This document shows, piece after piece, positions 11,099 through 23,314 of a stretch of DNA of 64,000 nucleotides. Under the pieces are notes generated by a model, which worked only from the letters and a program-made list of their open reading frames with translations, was not told where the DNA came from and made no database searches. The stretch is from assembly GCA_964017145.1 (NCBI GenBank), contig OZ024847.1, forward strand, positions 434,001 to 498,000, read 5' to 3'. Made by a program: the position numbers and the translations under genes. The first letter of the stretch is position 1, and every line of letters starts with the position of its first letter. The stretch comes from Agrocybe praecox. Taxonomy: Eukaryota; Basidiomycota; Agaricomycetes; Agaricales; Agrocybaceae.

Positions 11099-12281
11099 CT
11101 AAATGGTAGGAGGAGTATTAAAAACAAGAGAGTGGCTTGGTCCAGATGATACAATATTGTGTCGTCCAAGTTGCAACTTTGTATGCCGGTACATTCTACA
11201 TCCCATGAGATTCCTAACTGCCAAATGTAGCATCACAAATATTGCGGTATAAGATGATACATCATTTCCCCTGGGACTGAAAAACGAGATAAGAGTTATG
11301 ATCTCCAGGATGGTGTTGCATCTGGGAAAGAATATGTATGGGCTCACATGCTTATATACCATATATATTTGGCACTTACAGGAAATATGCTTGACTATCT
11401 TGCAGAAGAGCCCTTGAGAATGCTGGAAGAAAGGTTCCAAAGAAGACGACCTTAAATCCATGATGGAGCGTTAAAGTGACGTGGGCGTTATGGAATAGGC
11501 GCCAGGTTACAGCAAAGAAGACCATCAAGTCAAATAGCATGGGTGCAATCATCAATGCTCATTGGCCCCACGATAATCACAATGTTGAACGTTTGGCCTG
11601 GACAAAAGGCATTCGTTGGACCGTTCATAGGATTTATATCCAAAAATTTGGATACAATACACCCAATAACTATCCCCACCCACATCAGCAGAAAAAAACC
11701 TGTTATATACCTATTTGTATAGTATATTGCCCTCACTCTAAAAAAGAACAAAAGACTGGTTGAAGATATGATGAAGCTAATTGACGAAACTTGAGACCAG
11801 TAATGTACAGTTTTCGACTTGTGAGGCTGGGCAGAATGCCGATCAGTTTCCTCATTCTCAGCTATCAGTAGAACAGAGGAGACACTGACTCGTTACAATA
11901 GAGAATAATAAGAATGCAACCAAAGTTGCGAGTCTAACAATCTGTGTGTCACTGACCCGTTGAACTCTATGCTCAGATCTGCAAACTTAGATAGGAAATA
12001 CACGAGCGCACTGAGGCTCAATTTTCGTACAAGGCGAAATTCGGCGTTCAGGCTATTGAGGATGTCCCATACTATAGCCTTGCATTTTCGACAAATCTTG
12101 GATTGAATAAAGGGTCCAACGTCAGCCAGCAATTTCACCAAATTATTGATTGACTTACTCCCAAAAGTCCTACAATAACAAATGTACCGTTAAATATTGT
12201 AGTCGAATTCTTATTCAAGGGCAGTTGTTCGGACCAGAGAACTTCGCCGGTCGAAGAATTTGAAGGTGAGAAGGTCGTCAT
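11099..12281 (-). pseudogene. Multi-pass membrane protein, copy 2 of 4, frameshifted
   Basis: The same exon plan as copy 1 is recognisable: exon 1 is 12281-12159 (123 nt, as in copy 1), the second exon reads WDILNSLNAEFRLVRK, and the last exon carries HLAVRNLMGCRMYRHTKLQL. Exon 4 (11861-11380) is 482 nt instead of the 445 nt of the other copies, a difference that is not a multiple of three. The break is near 11540-11560. There the frame leaves VGPMSI and must shift by one base to reach MLFDLMVFFAVTWRLF. All splice sites look intact, so inactivation would be recent, or this is a sequence error. Confidence 0.65.
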
Positions 12282-12725
12282 TGGTCGTTCAACGATGATG
12301 GGAATTAAGAGTTGGAACTAGAACATTCATGTTTGATCCTTTATGTATATCCATGAAGGAGCTGTTTTGTCTACTTTGTAGACCACTTGCGATCTGTCAT
12401 CAATTGGATCACAATCTGTAGATGGGACGTAAAGAGACTGTTAATCAATCCTCTTGAAGAGCATTTCCAGGTAAGAAACCAACCATCATTTCAGTCGTCC
12501 CAAGATTTCACGATCGTTTGGCCGCTGGCGCAAAGTCATCAAGTTATATCGGTACGTCGCGGCATATCAAAATATTGTATGACGGCCCGGGCATTATTGA
12601 ATTGCATTAGGTCACATGGCACCATGAGATTGAGAGTGTTTAGAAAAGTTTAGAAACTTATAGTCGAACGGCCACCGGTCAAGACCAAGTCAAGTCTTGC
12701 CAACTGTCTATCTCTTTCAAATTAT
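12282..12725. other. Intergenic between divergent genes
   Basis: Separates the start of membrane copy 2 (minus) from UBP14 (plus), so it should hold both promoters. No TATA box or element was recognised. Confidence 0.4.
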
Positions 12726-15700
12726 ATGGCTTGTCCGCACATCTCCCGGCTTCAATCCTTCCAGAAGCCAAGGCTATCTCAAAGCGTTCATCGTGAAGAA
12801 TGCACCCAATGCTTCGATGACCAAGTTTGTTACGCGATTTATCCACCCTCGATTACTCACAGCTCTTTCAGGATCGCGCAGATGGGATAGATGTGTGCTT
12901 GACGTGCTTTAATGGGGCGTGCCTTGACAAAATAAGGCATCATGCTTTGACCCACGTCCAAAAAACCGGACACCAGTTCACGTTGAATGTAAAGAGAAAG
13001 CCCAAATATGTGCCATCGCCTCAAAGGGTATGACGTTTCCCATTGATTTACTACGATGACTCATAGGTAATACAGGGAAACGATGAAGAGCCACCCGCTA
13101 AGATGACGAAACTCGCAATCGTTGAAGAAAGAGAGGAGGATAAATATGAACACGTAACAGTGGTCAAATGTTGGGCTTGCGATCTACAGAATGGGAGGGA
13201 GGTCTCTGATGCTTCGGGCGATCCCAAAGTGCGTCTACAGCTTACTCTCGATATATTTGTGCTGATCTGTTAAAGATTAAAGCTCTTGTAGATGGTGTGA
13301 TGCAGTCCCTGTCGTCTGCTCGCCAGTCAGAGGTCAAGGCTTGGGAGGAAGAAATCACACCCTGCGAGCATACGCTCACTCTTGAACAACTGATTTCTGA
13401 ACCCATTCTTGCCTCCGGACTGGCTCATTGCAATGCTTGCGATCTCAAAGAAAATTTGTGGCTCTGTTTGACGTGTGGCTCTCTCGGATGTGGACGGCAA
13501 CAATTTGGCGGGGTAGGAGGAAATGGTCATGGATTGTCGCATTACGAAGCTTCTGGTCATGATATCAGCGTGAAACTGGGAACAATCACCCCTGAAGGAG
13601 GTGCAGGTACGATAAACGCGACCATTACTTCTGGTAGTGCTGATAAAGATCCAGATGTCTACTGTTATAAGTGTAACGATGCGAGAGAGGATCCCGACCT
13701 TGCCAGGCATTTGGCGTCTTTTGGAATCAACGTACAGACTCTCACCAAAACAGAGAAAAGTATGACGGAACTGGTATGTAACTACGTGAATGTTCCTTCC
13801 TCGTGTTGACATGGCGTACAGCAAATTGAACAAAATCTGAAATACGACTTTTCGCTAACCGGTGATGATGGTAAAGCACTTGAACCAGTATTTGGTCAAG
13901 GCTTGACTGGACTGGCAAATTTGGGAAACAGGTTCGTAGATATAGGTTCCCTCACAAGTTAGGGGTTTAGCTAATAAACTCTCAGCTGCTACATGGCGTC
14001 GGTCCTTCAAACAATATACTCTTTACCCGCTTTCCAATCTCGATACTGTGGATCCGATGCCCAATCGCATGCTCAGTCTTGTACAGTAGCACTTCCTGCA
14101 GAGTGTGTGGAATGTCAGATGCTCAAGGTTGCGGACGGATTATTGAGCGGACGGTATTCGCATCCTGCGCCATTGCACAACCCCATACATAGTAATGAAT
14201 CTCTCCAACATGAATCACCAACTCCAATATTCCAAACAGGAATCAAGCCCACTGGTTTCAAGGCTCTCATTGGGAAAGGCCACGAAGAATTCGCCACCAT
14301 GAGGCAACAAGACGCAGAGGAGTTCTTCACTCATCTTATCACGGTATTGAGAAGAGATGGACAAAAGTATAAAGAAAGGAATGCAGAAGGTTTGTTGTGT
14401 TGAATACATAAGCTTGTACTGAACTGGCATCTCAGATCCGACTGCGGTATTCACATATGCTACTGAACAACGGCTACAATGTACCTCCTGCAAGAAGGTC
14501 CGTTATCGTACAGACACAACGGACGTGGTTTCGGTTGCTGTGCCAGCGAGGGAGAAAGGGAAAAACGAGGACGGAAAGACGCTTTACGAGGATGTGAAGC
14601 TAATGGAGTGTCTGGACAACCTCCTGGTCGACGAGGCATTGGAATATGCGTGCCCTGAATGTAAATCCAAGGTTATCGCGGTCAAGTGAGGGTTTCACTT
14701 CTTTAAAAAAAATATGTGGTCGATGCTTACTTTATGACAGGCAACACAGGTTCGCCAGTCTCCCAGAAGTTCTTGTTGTACATGCAAAGAAGTTCCAGCT
14801 CGTGAACTGGGTGCCTGCAAAACTCGGTCAATAAATTCCTCGTTTACATCATTTCTCTAGGTAGCTGATCTTAGCCAAATTCGACCGAATAGATATTCCT
14901 GTCATCCTGCCAGATGATGATAATCTTGTCTTCATAAATGCGCATATGGGAAACGGATTGCAGCCAGACGAGGTTGAGCTACCGAATGACAGTGCAGGTT
15001 CGTTCCGATATGTTTGATCATTGCTCATGCTCACTGTTTCTTGTCCCGCAGCCGCTCCATCATTGCCGCAATTCAACGAAGCTGCGATGTCACAGCTTGA
15101 GGGCATGGGTTTCCCTACTGTGCGTTGCCAAAAGGCCCTGCTCGCTACAGGCAATTCAGACGCGGAAGCTGCCATGGAATGGCTATTCACGCACATGGAT
15201 GACGCTGGTTAGTGATGAAACGCGATGTGTAACCAAATATCCTCCTCATCAACACTTGTTGCACATCTTTTTAGACATTGACGATCCTATTCAATTGACG
15301 TCTCAATCCGTCGCTGGTCAAAGTGGATCAGGTCCCGAGCCAGACGAAGGGCAGATCGCCATGCTTGCGGATATGGGTTTTACGCCTGCTCAGGCTCGCA
15401 AGGCGTTGAAGGAAACGGTACGTGTTCGCCGCGCTAACGACTTTCATCAGGACTAATCATGACGTCATTCGCAGGGAGGAAATGCGGAACGCGCAGTCGA
15501 ATGGCTGTTCAATCATCCTGACGATTCCGAGGAAGAGGCTGCACAACCCTCCGCTTCTGCTTCCGCTGAAGCTAATGCGTCAGCACCGACTCTACCAGGA
15601 CGTAAAGATACTCCGGCCAGATATAAGCTCCTCGCTTTCGTTTCCCACAAAGGACCCAGCGTACATTCGGGTCATTACGTGGCTCATATCAGAAAGTCGA

Positions 15701-15825
15701 GGGGAGACGGGGATTTTGAAGGCGAATGGGTGCTATTCAATGATGAGAAGGTCGTCAAAGCTGATGCGGAGAGCGTGAAGGATCTGAAGAAGCTGGCATA
15801 CCTATACTTTTTCGTCAGGGTCTGA
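12726..15825 (+). CDS. UBP14: Ubiquitin C-terminal hydrolase UBP14 / isopeptidase T
   Basis: Twelve exons: 12726-12824, 12872-13027, 13067 or 13076-13228, 13276-13773, 13822-13931, 13986-14389, 14436-14685, 14741-14826, 14875-14997, 15052-15207, 15275-15417 and 15475-15825. They give about 842-845 aa, close to human USP5 (858). A zinc-finger UBP domain (WLCLTCGSLGCGRQQFGG, then GHGLSHYEASGHDISVKL) precedes the USP catalytic core. The Cys box GLTGLANLGNSCYMASVLQ is completed exactly across the splice at 13931/13986. QQDAEEFF, CPEC and the His box SGHYVAHIR follow. Two UBA domains (MEGMGF-like and MLADMGFTPAQARKAL) are inserted in the core, as in USP5. The enzyme disassembles unanchored polyubiquitin and recycles free ubiquitin in cytosol and nucleus. 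The start is the ATG giving MACPHIS. Confidence 0.93.
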
Positions 15826-16334
15826 ATGACTATTCTGACTTCATTATAGCATTGGTAAAGGAAGTGGGATGTGTTTGAGCTTGTACACTGTATGAACTTA
15901 AAAACCTTGTATTTGTAGGTGTACTTCGGAGACGTTATCGATTCTTAACTTGCTATGATGTTGTACTGGTCGTCCTCATTGGAGGATAAAACCCTTCCTC
16001 CCGTTAGCTTAGTAACTGACATGGATGGAAAGCAGGCGACGAAGTGAGATGAAGCTCTCCTCCCACGAAGAGATAGATAAAAGGTATTATTCCATACGAC
16101 TGGTATGTGTGTAATCCGCTATTACTGTGCGCTGATTTTTTTCAGGATTTCCAGACCTTTCAAGGGAGTAGGTGTGAACTAAATTGGCATCTCCGTGACG
16201 CCCATGGCATGGAGACTGCGACCAGAAATATCCTGCGGTTGACTCGAAGATATTAACATCCAACCTTCAAGCCAAAAGATGTAACATAATTCACAATGCT
16301 GAATGGTATAAGAGCCTAACGTTCGCTTGAACAA
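15826..16334. other. Intergenic, nothing recognised
   Basis: Contains the 3' end of UBP14 and the promoter of membrane protein copy 3. No repeat or RNA gene was seen. Confidence 0.4.
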
Positions 16335-17583
16335 ATGCTGCCTTCCAATTTGCATCGTCGATATATGTTAACATCCCCTCCGGTTTCCAATGGCACTGCA
16401 TCGATCCTCTGGCCACAACTACCTGCGGAAATTGGTACGGCCATCTTTGCATCTACTTTCGTCGTAACAGGAGTCTTAGGAGTAGGTCAGAGCCATAATT
16501 CCCATCCATTCCACCTCATGACATCGTAAATCCAGGCAATAGTATGGGACATTCTCAACAGTGTCAGCGTTGAATACCAAATTATGCGACGCTTGAGTCT
16601 AACCACAATCGTGTACTTTCTTTCGAGGTGAGATTGTACCCATCATCTAACATGCAGTCATTTTTGATTATATTTTCTATCGGATCCCAGAACTTCTACT
16701 CTCGTAGCGTTCTTACTTTTCTGTATTGCCAACAGTAAGTCTTTCACACTTCAGGATACCAAACCATCCAAATCGTGACGTGAAATCGCCCAGCATCGCA
16801 GGTCGCTAATTGCCAGGCCATCTTCCAAGCCTCGTCATTGATATTCATATTATCGATTTCTTCCACTGGCCTTTTATTCTTTTTTAGAGTGCGCGCTCTA
16901 TATCACGAAAATAGATACATAGTGGGGTTCTTTTTCCTGGCATGGCTAGGCTTGGTTGGGGGGTGTTTTTCTCTCAAGCTCGTGGACGACCCGAATAACA
17001 TAATGCCCATAAGTGGTTTCTGCCCTGAGATATATGTGTATCCTATGGCGCTTGTTACTTCAGCAAGCATCATACCCATGGCATTCGACCTGCTGGTATT
17101 CTTTGCTGTCGCATGGCGCTTGTTTCAAAACGCACATGTCACTCTAACACTTAAACACGGCGTTAAAGTCATGCTCTTCGGCTCGTTCCTCCCAGCGTTT
17201 TCGAGAGCGATATTGCAGGATAGTCAGAACTACTTCTTGTAAGCAGAACAGTCCCTGGCCCGAGACATGACTAATAAATTTATTTCTCAAGATGCAATCT
17301 TATCTTGGAGGTCGTCACTATCATCGCCTTCTCCAATCCTGTGAGATTAAAGGGCATCTCTTCTTACACAGGAACATTTGTTATGGTTCACTTAGCAGTT
17401 AGAAACCTGATGGGATGTCGTATCTACCGACACACGAAGCTTCAGCTCGGAAGGTACGATATCGCGTCCACTTTACCCAGCGCAATTGCATTCAATGTGC
17501 CCATCACAACTGGATCGAAAGATATAGAGCTAGGACATGGTCAGGAGAAGGATGGTGCTCGCGAAATCCCAAGTAAATTGTAG
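16335..17583 (+). CDS. Multi-pass membrane protein, copy 3 of 4, about 339 aa
   Basis: Exons 16335-16481, 16536-16627, 16691-16734, 16794-17238 and 17292-17583 sum to 1020 nt. The exon lengths 92, 44 and 445 are identical or near-identical to copies 1 and 4, showing common ancestry. The protein has hydrophobic segments such as FIFSTGLLFFFR-like (ISSTGLLFFFRVRALYHENR), FFFLAWLGLVGGCF and TSASIIPMAFDLLVFFAVAW, and the signature HLAVRNLMGCRIYRHTKLQL. The C-terminal tail is polar. Function is unknown. It is the only copy on the plus strand and lies on the other side of UBP14 from copies 1 and 2. Confidence 0.8.
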
Positions 17584-17798
17584 ATATCGAGGGATAAAAT
17601 ACGAGGAAATGTTTGCGCACATGATCCGGGATGAGAGGCCTCTATCAATGACGCATGCATACCATCCGACTTGTTGAAGCATTGATTGTGAGGGCCTTCT
17701 TCGCGGAAAAGATTCTGATCAGTTTACAATTTCAAATAGAGACAGACGATTTAATATTGTTACACAAATTTACTGAAGGATTATTCAAAGTGAACCGA

Positions 17799-20126
17799 TT
17801 ATTCGTCAAGGCTTATGTGTACTCCTTTCACTTGAGTGTAGCTGTAGTCGTCATTAGCAAGAAAGAAGAGGTTCGGGGAGTCAACAAACGTACGTATCCA
17901 AAGCATATTCTCCCAGCTCGCGACCAATTCCAGATTGTTTGTAGCCACCGAAAGGAACGTTAACTTCCGTGGTTTGAGCACAATTAACCTGTTGAGATGC
18001 AATGTAAGCACGGGACGATCCATTAGGTTTTTCAGGCTTACCCATGCGGTTCCGGCTTCGAGGGCGTGTGCAACGCGAATGGCGCGACTAACATTCTCAG
18101 TGAAGATGTGACAAGCCAGGCCATAGGTCGTATTGTTAGCCATCTCAATCGCCTGTTCTTCGGTCTTGAATTTGATGATGGTACAAACAGGGCCGAAAAT
18201 TTCTTCCTGGGTAATTCTCATATCCGGAGTGCAGTCAGTAAAGATGGTGGGCTTGATGAAAAACCCTTCAGTTCCGTGACGTTCGCCGCCTATGTGCACC
18301 TTTCCTCCGTCCTTCTTTCCAGCCTCGATGTAGCCCATGACACGCTATAAATTTGGTGAGCAATATGCATTTACACATAACCAGAACATACGTCGAACTG
18401 TGTCTGAGAAACTTGAGGTCCGTGTTGTGTTTCTACACCAAATGGATCACCGGTGTTCTCAGCGACGTTTGTAGCGATTGCCGTAAATTTGTCCAAGAAT
18501 TTGTCGTAAATTCCTTCCTGAACAAAGATGCGAGATCCAGCAGTGCAACACTGACCTAATTTGGAGTCAGGCTAATATTCAAAAAGAGGAGTAAATATGA
18601 CGGACCCATGTTGTAGCTTGAGTCATATAGTTAGCGGTGATACTTTAAAAAGATAGAAACTCGAAGAACGTACAAGATACCAAAAGAGGCCCACTTGGCC
18701 GTCTTCTCGAGGTCCGCGTCATCAAACACCACTGTAGGACTCTTTCCTCCCAGCTCTAGGGTGACAACCTTCAAATTCGACTCCGAGGATGCTTTCAAAA
18801 CCTTCCTGCCGACAAGGGTGCTACCAGTGAATGCAACCTTTTGAATATCGGGATGTTCGGTTATAGCTTGGCCAACAGTATTGCCGTATCCATTGACCAC
18901 ATTTACGACACCCGGTGGGAAACCCGCCTCGTTGATGAGGTCACAGATTTTGAGAGCGGTGAGAGGGGTGATTTCAGATGGTTTGAGGACAATTGTGTTG
19001 CCTGTAGCGAGGGCTGGGCCCAGCTTCCATCCGAGCATATACTAAGGCGGTCCATCATGGTTAGGAGATCCGACGAGGACACTAGGGCACCTACCATAGG
19101 GAAGTTCCATGGGATAATTTGTCCCTAAAGTAAATCTCGTAAAAGAACAATAAGTATCGAAGGAACAAGATGACGTACTACTACACCATAAGGCTCGTGT
19201 CTTGTGTATGCGAATTTACCTTTGACCTATAATAATAAATATCGGAGCATCGTTCCGTGTTGAAAAGAGCATCACACCTCAATGGTCTTTCCTTGAACCT
19301 TGTCTGCCCAACCAGCGTAGTAGCGCAAAGTGTCAATGGTGCCTTGCAGATCAGCGGTTTTGGCTATGTTCCAGACCTTCCCTAATGCAATTATACAGAA
19401 AGATATTATCAAGGTATGATAATAGTAATGTATGAAACTTTACTGACCAGTGTTCAAAGCTTCCAATGCGGCAAATTCGTCGATGTGTTTTTCAAGGAGA
19501 TCAGCGAGTTTGTTGATGAGTTTGCCTCTTTGAGCGCCTGGGCATTTATATCCCCAGCTTGTTTTGTAGGCCTATTTGTAAATATAGAAAATTGTTTGGT
19601 ATCAGTCACCTGAGGATACGATGGATTAAGGTATGCATTTCGAGAAAACCATAAATAGATTATGTGGGATTAGAATCTTGGACACGAGAAATATAGCTCG
19701 GGCAATGGCCACGATTACTAAACACAATAAATGGTGGTTCTCACCTCTCTTGCAACTCTGACTGCAATGTCTACGTCCTCTTTTGTTCCTACAGAAACGG
19801 AGGTGATCACCTTGCCGGTAGCTGTGATTGATTAATGTAAGAAAGCTCCTATGTACCCAAAGTCGAAGTATTATAACTCACCAGGGTTGATAACTCTGTT
19901 TATTTCAAGAAATAAGGAATGGCGAAGAATAGACTATCTTTTTTTACGCACTCAACACTTCCGCCCTGAACTGGGTCGACCCATTTGCCCCCAATGAAGA
20001 TCCTAGTAATGTAATGAATCCCATACACTTCCCGTCATTTGAACAAGAAGGAACTCACCCGGTATTGATACTCGCGGTCCCTTTGTACGCTGGTGTATCA
20101 AAGGTGTGACTGAAAGTGCCGGGCAT
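17799..20126 (-). CDS. Aldehyde dehydrogenase A (tandem pair)
   Basis: A many-exon gene on the minus strand. The start is the ATG at 20126 ([16 protein letters not shown]), with [14 protein letters not shown] after the first intron. Family motifs in order: [33 protein letters not shown], the catalytic-glutamate segment TLELGGKSP, and the catalytic cysteine in QCCTAGSR at about 18540. EEIFGPV and [20 protein letters not shown] follow, ending in [10 protein letters not shown]. It oxidises aldehydes to acids with NAD(P)+; there is no organelle signal, so it is probably cytosolic. It is closely related to the next gene, with the same orientation and intron pattern, so the two arose by tandem duplication. 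Confidence 0.88.
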
Positions 20127-20956
20127 ATTGCAAACTAGATAATGCTGATTTGGATGAGGAGAAAGAACAAGGGAAATCAGAGTGAAACCAAGGTTTCATC
20201 ATCTTATATCGAACTGCCTGGGAGCGTCTGGATTACTAAGAACAATGTAAGTTCATGTTCAATGGTCATGGGGTGACGAATGTTGGATAACCTATCCAGA
20301 AGTTACTCAATCGAGATGCCAATCACCCAATGACGGAGAAGGATTCCACGCCAACTTTCAAAAGTGCAGTTATTTTGGAAGCGGGGCGGGTGCAGTGACA
20401 GCAGTGGAACAAGTGAGTTGATGTTCAATGAATTTGTCATCGGGCTGTCGCAGAGGTGCTCGGGCCAAAATAAAGCAATAGAGCACATGACGTTGGTGTA
20501 AACCTCAGGAAGAGGTCGCACCGGACATAGAAGGTACGAGTGGACGAGAAGACATGTAGGCATGCTTGAAGGGCGGCCCCTTCCCCTGACGTAATGCTCC
20601 CGTTCCATTTGACGTCTTATCTTATCTGCGAGGCAGGAACTATATTTACTGCAGGCGCCTTGAAAAGTGCCTATACGGTTAAAAGAAATACGTGAGAAAT
20701 GACCAGGAATTCTTGCAAACTTCGCACTTGCCATATTAAAAATCTGATCCAATCTTAGAGAGGGAATGTGTACCGATTTCGAATAGACACAACACACCCT
20801 TGAAACCGTATCCGTAGTTTGTTCAAACAAAACGTTAATCGGGGCGCAACCCATCGAATGTATTGCCTGTAATATACATCGTCTTGTCAATTTTCTTCTT
20901 TTCTTATATCTGTATAGATCATCGGTTCTGTACACATAAAATGGTGACGTTTTGCT
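20127..20956. other. Spacer between the tandem ALDH genes
   Basis: Holds the promoter of ALDH A and the 3' flank of ALDH B. A 210-codon open frame on the minus strand here lacks coding character and is not called. Confidence 0.5.
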
Positions 20957-23246
20957 TTAATCCAAGTTGATGTGAACCCCCTTTACTTGAGTATAGCTAT
21001 CGGGGCAAACATGAGCTGGGTACAATGATTCAGCTGGATAAAGACTCACGTGTCGAGGGCATATTCTCCTAGCTCCCTACCATTGCCTGATTGCTTGTAT
21101 CCACCGAAAGGAACACCAGGCTCTGTGCTGTTTGCGCTATTCACCTAAGAAGACGGTTGAGCCTATTCGAAAGATGCACAATGCAGAAATTTCACACACC
21201 CATGCACTACCAGCTTCCAGAGCGTGTGCTACCCTGATTGCACGGCTGATGTTCTGCGTAAAGATATGGCAAGCAAGACCGTATTGAGTATCGTTAGCCC
21301 TCTCGATAACCTCTTCTTCAGTCTTAAACTTGATTATGGCCGCGACAGGTCCGAAGATCTCTTCTTGAATGATCTTCATATCAGGGGTGGTGTTTGTGAA
21401 AATGGTGGGCTTGACGAAAAATCCTTCAGTTCCATGGCGTTCGCCCCCTATGTGAACAGTGGCGCCAGCTTTTTTGCCTGCCTCGATGAATCCCATTACG
21501 CGCTGCATGTCGAGCGGAAGGTGACTAATCATCAATGTAACAAAAAGTCGAACATACCTCAAACTGAGTTTGAGAGACCTGAGGACCGTGCTCCGACCCA
21601 GGAGTAAAGGGGTCACCAGTCTTGGATCCGAGGTGTTGCGCAGCCTTTGTGAACTGTTCTAGAAATGTGTCGTAAATGGTTTCTTGGACAAAAATCCTGG
21701 AGCCTGCAGTACAGACTTGACCTAGAGCGACCTTATAGTCTTCATCTTATGCAAAGAAAGAGTAATGGCTCACCCATGTTGAAGCTATAATAACATTGAT
21801 ACATTATACATTTGGAATCGGTTGGAAAGAAATGAGTACGAACAATATTCCGAACGTAGCCCATGGGATCGCCTTCTGCAAATCAGCATCGTCAAAGATG
21901 ACTGTAGGGCTCTTCCCTCCGAGTTCCAAAGTTACAACCTTCAAGTTGGACTCCGAGGCAGCTTTGAGGATCTTCCTTCCTACAAGTGTACTTCCGGTGA
22001 ACGCAACCTTGGAGATTTGAGGATGCTCAGCGATGGATTGGCCAACAGTATTTCCTGCAGTATCGTGTCAGCACTCAGACGCGACTATGATTCAATTGCA
22101 ATATGAGATGAATACCATAGCCGTTGACGATGTTAACGACACCAGGAGGGAATCCGGCTTCGTTGATGAGATCACAGACCTTGAGAGCTGACAAAGGGGT
22201 CAGTTCAGACGGTTTTAAAATTATGACATTTCCTGTCGCGAGCGCGGGACCGATCTTCCACGATAGCATTCCCTGTATTGAAACATTAATTCTCGAATAT
22301 CCGTACTACGAGCTTCCATGGATGTGTCCTACAAGAGGGAAATTCCATGGGATGATTTGACCCTGTACAAACTCAGGAAAACTTCGAATATCACCGATTT
22401 TATGAACGCACCACGACACCATAAGGTTCATGCCTGGTATAGGCGAATTTACTCTCCCGCGTCTGTGTACGAAAGTCAGTATCACCACAGGGCACAGGTA
22501 AAGGTAACTTCGTTCTAGCCTACCTCAACCGTCTTTCCTTGTACTTTGTCTGCCCAGCCGGCATAATATCTGATGACTGAGACGACACTAGCAACTTCTG
22601 CCAGTGCTTTGGTGTAGATTTTGCCTAGCGATATCTTCGTCAGCCCAGGCATAAAGCTGACGCGTCTATGATCCAGACACACCGGTATTTAGGGCCTCCA
22701 AAGCACCTAGCTCGGCTTCGTTGCTCTCAAGTAAATCTGCAAGCTTGTTAAGCAGCTTTCCCCTCTCGGCTCCAGGAACTTTGTAGCCCCAGCTGGTCTT
22801 GTACGCCTTCAGTGATTAGTTTAGTCAGAATTTTTCATAGTTCCAAATGGAATGATAAAAATACCTTCTTTGCAACTTCGACAGCAATATCGACATCTTT
22901 GGTCGTCCCACCGGCAACGGACGTGATGATAGATCCTTTCGCTATCGTATGAGGCACATGTTAGCGGCGTCGAACGCGAGAATAATTCCATATTTAAACG
23001 AACCAGGGTTTACGACACTAATTCACTTAGTCAGCGATTATCATGAGAAACGATTGTGATCATACATACTCGATAGTTCCTCCCTCAACTGGGTTCAACC
23101 ATTCTCCACCAATGAATAGACTGGACAGAGTGATAAGTGGAGGTTATGAAGTCGTCAGAACTGACTATCTCACATACCCAGTGTGAATGGTAGAGGTTCC
23201 CTTGTACGCAGGAGTGTCGAAAGTATACGTGAATGTGTTGGCCATG
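20957..23246 (-). CDS. Aldehyde dehydrogenase B (tandem pair)
   Basis: A many-exon minus-strand gene starting at the ATG at 23246 ([16 protein letters not shown]) and ending KGVHINLD at 20957. Motifs: [35 protein letters not shown] with the catalytic glutamate, catalytic cysteine in QVCTAGSR at about 21710, then [13 protein letters not shown] and the Gly-rich C-terminal segment with GRELGEYAL. Residue identity to ALDH A is high throughout (for example GYIEAGKK and [17 protein letters not shown] stretches). The main active-site difference is QVCTAG here against QCCTAG in A. A TATA box lies 62-68 bp upstream. The enzyme class is NAD(P)+-dependent aldehyde oxidation. Confidence 0.88.
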
Positions 23247-23307
23247 TTGGTAAGAGTATGTATTTACTGGGAATTGGGTTTCTGTAAGTTTACCAAGCAT
23301 GTCCTCC

Positions 23308-23314
23308 CTTTATA
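23308..23314 (-). promoter_or_regulatory. TATA box of ALDH B
   Basis: TATAAAG on the minus strand, 62-68 bp upstream of the ATG at 23246. Confidence 0.5.

Noticed and set aside
20303..20935. 210-codon open frame on the minus strand between the ALDH genes
   Set aside because: No family character, basic and cysteine-rich in a random-looking way, and it occupies the promoter of ALDH A.
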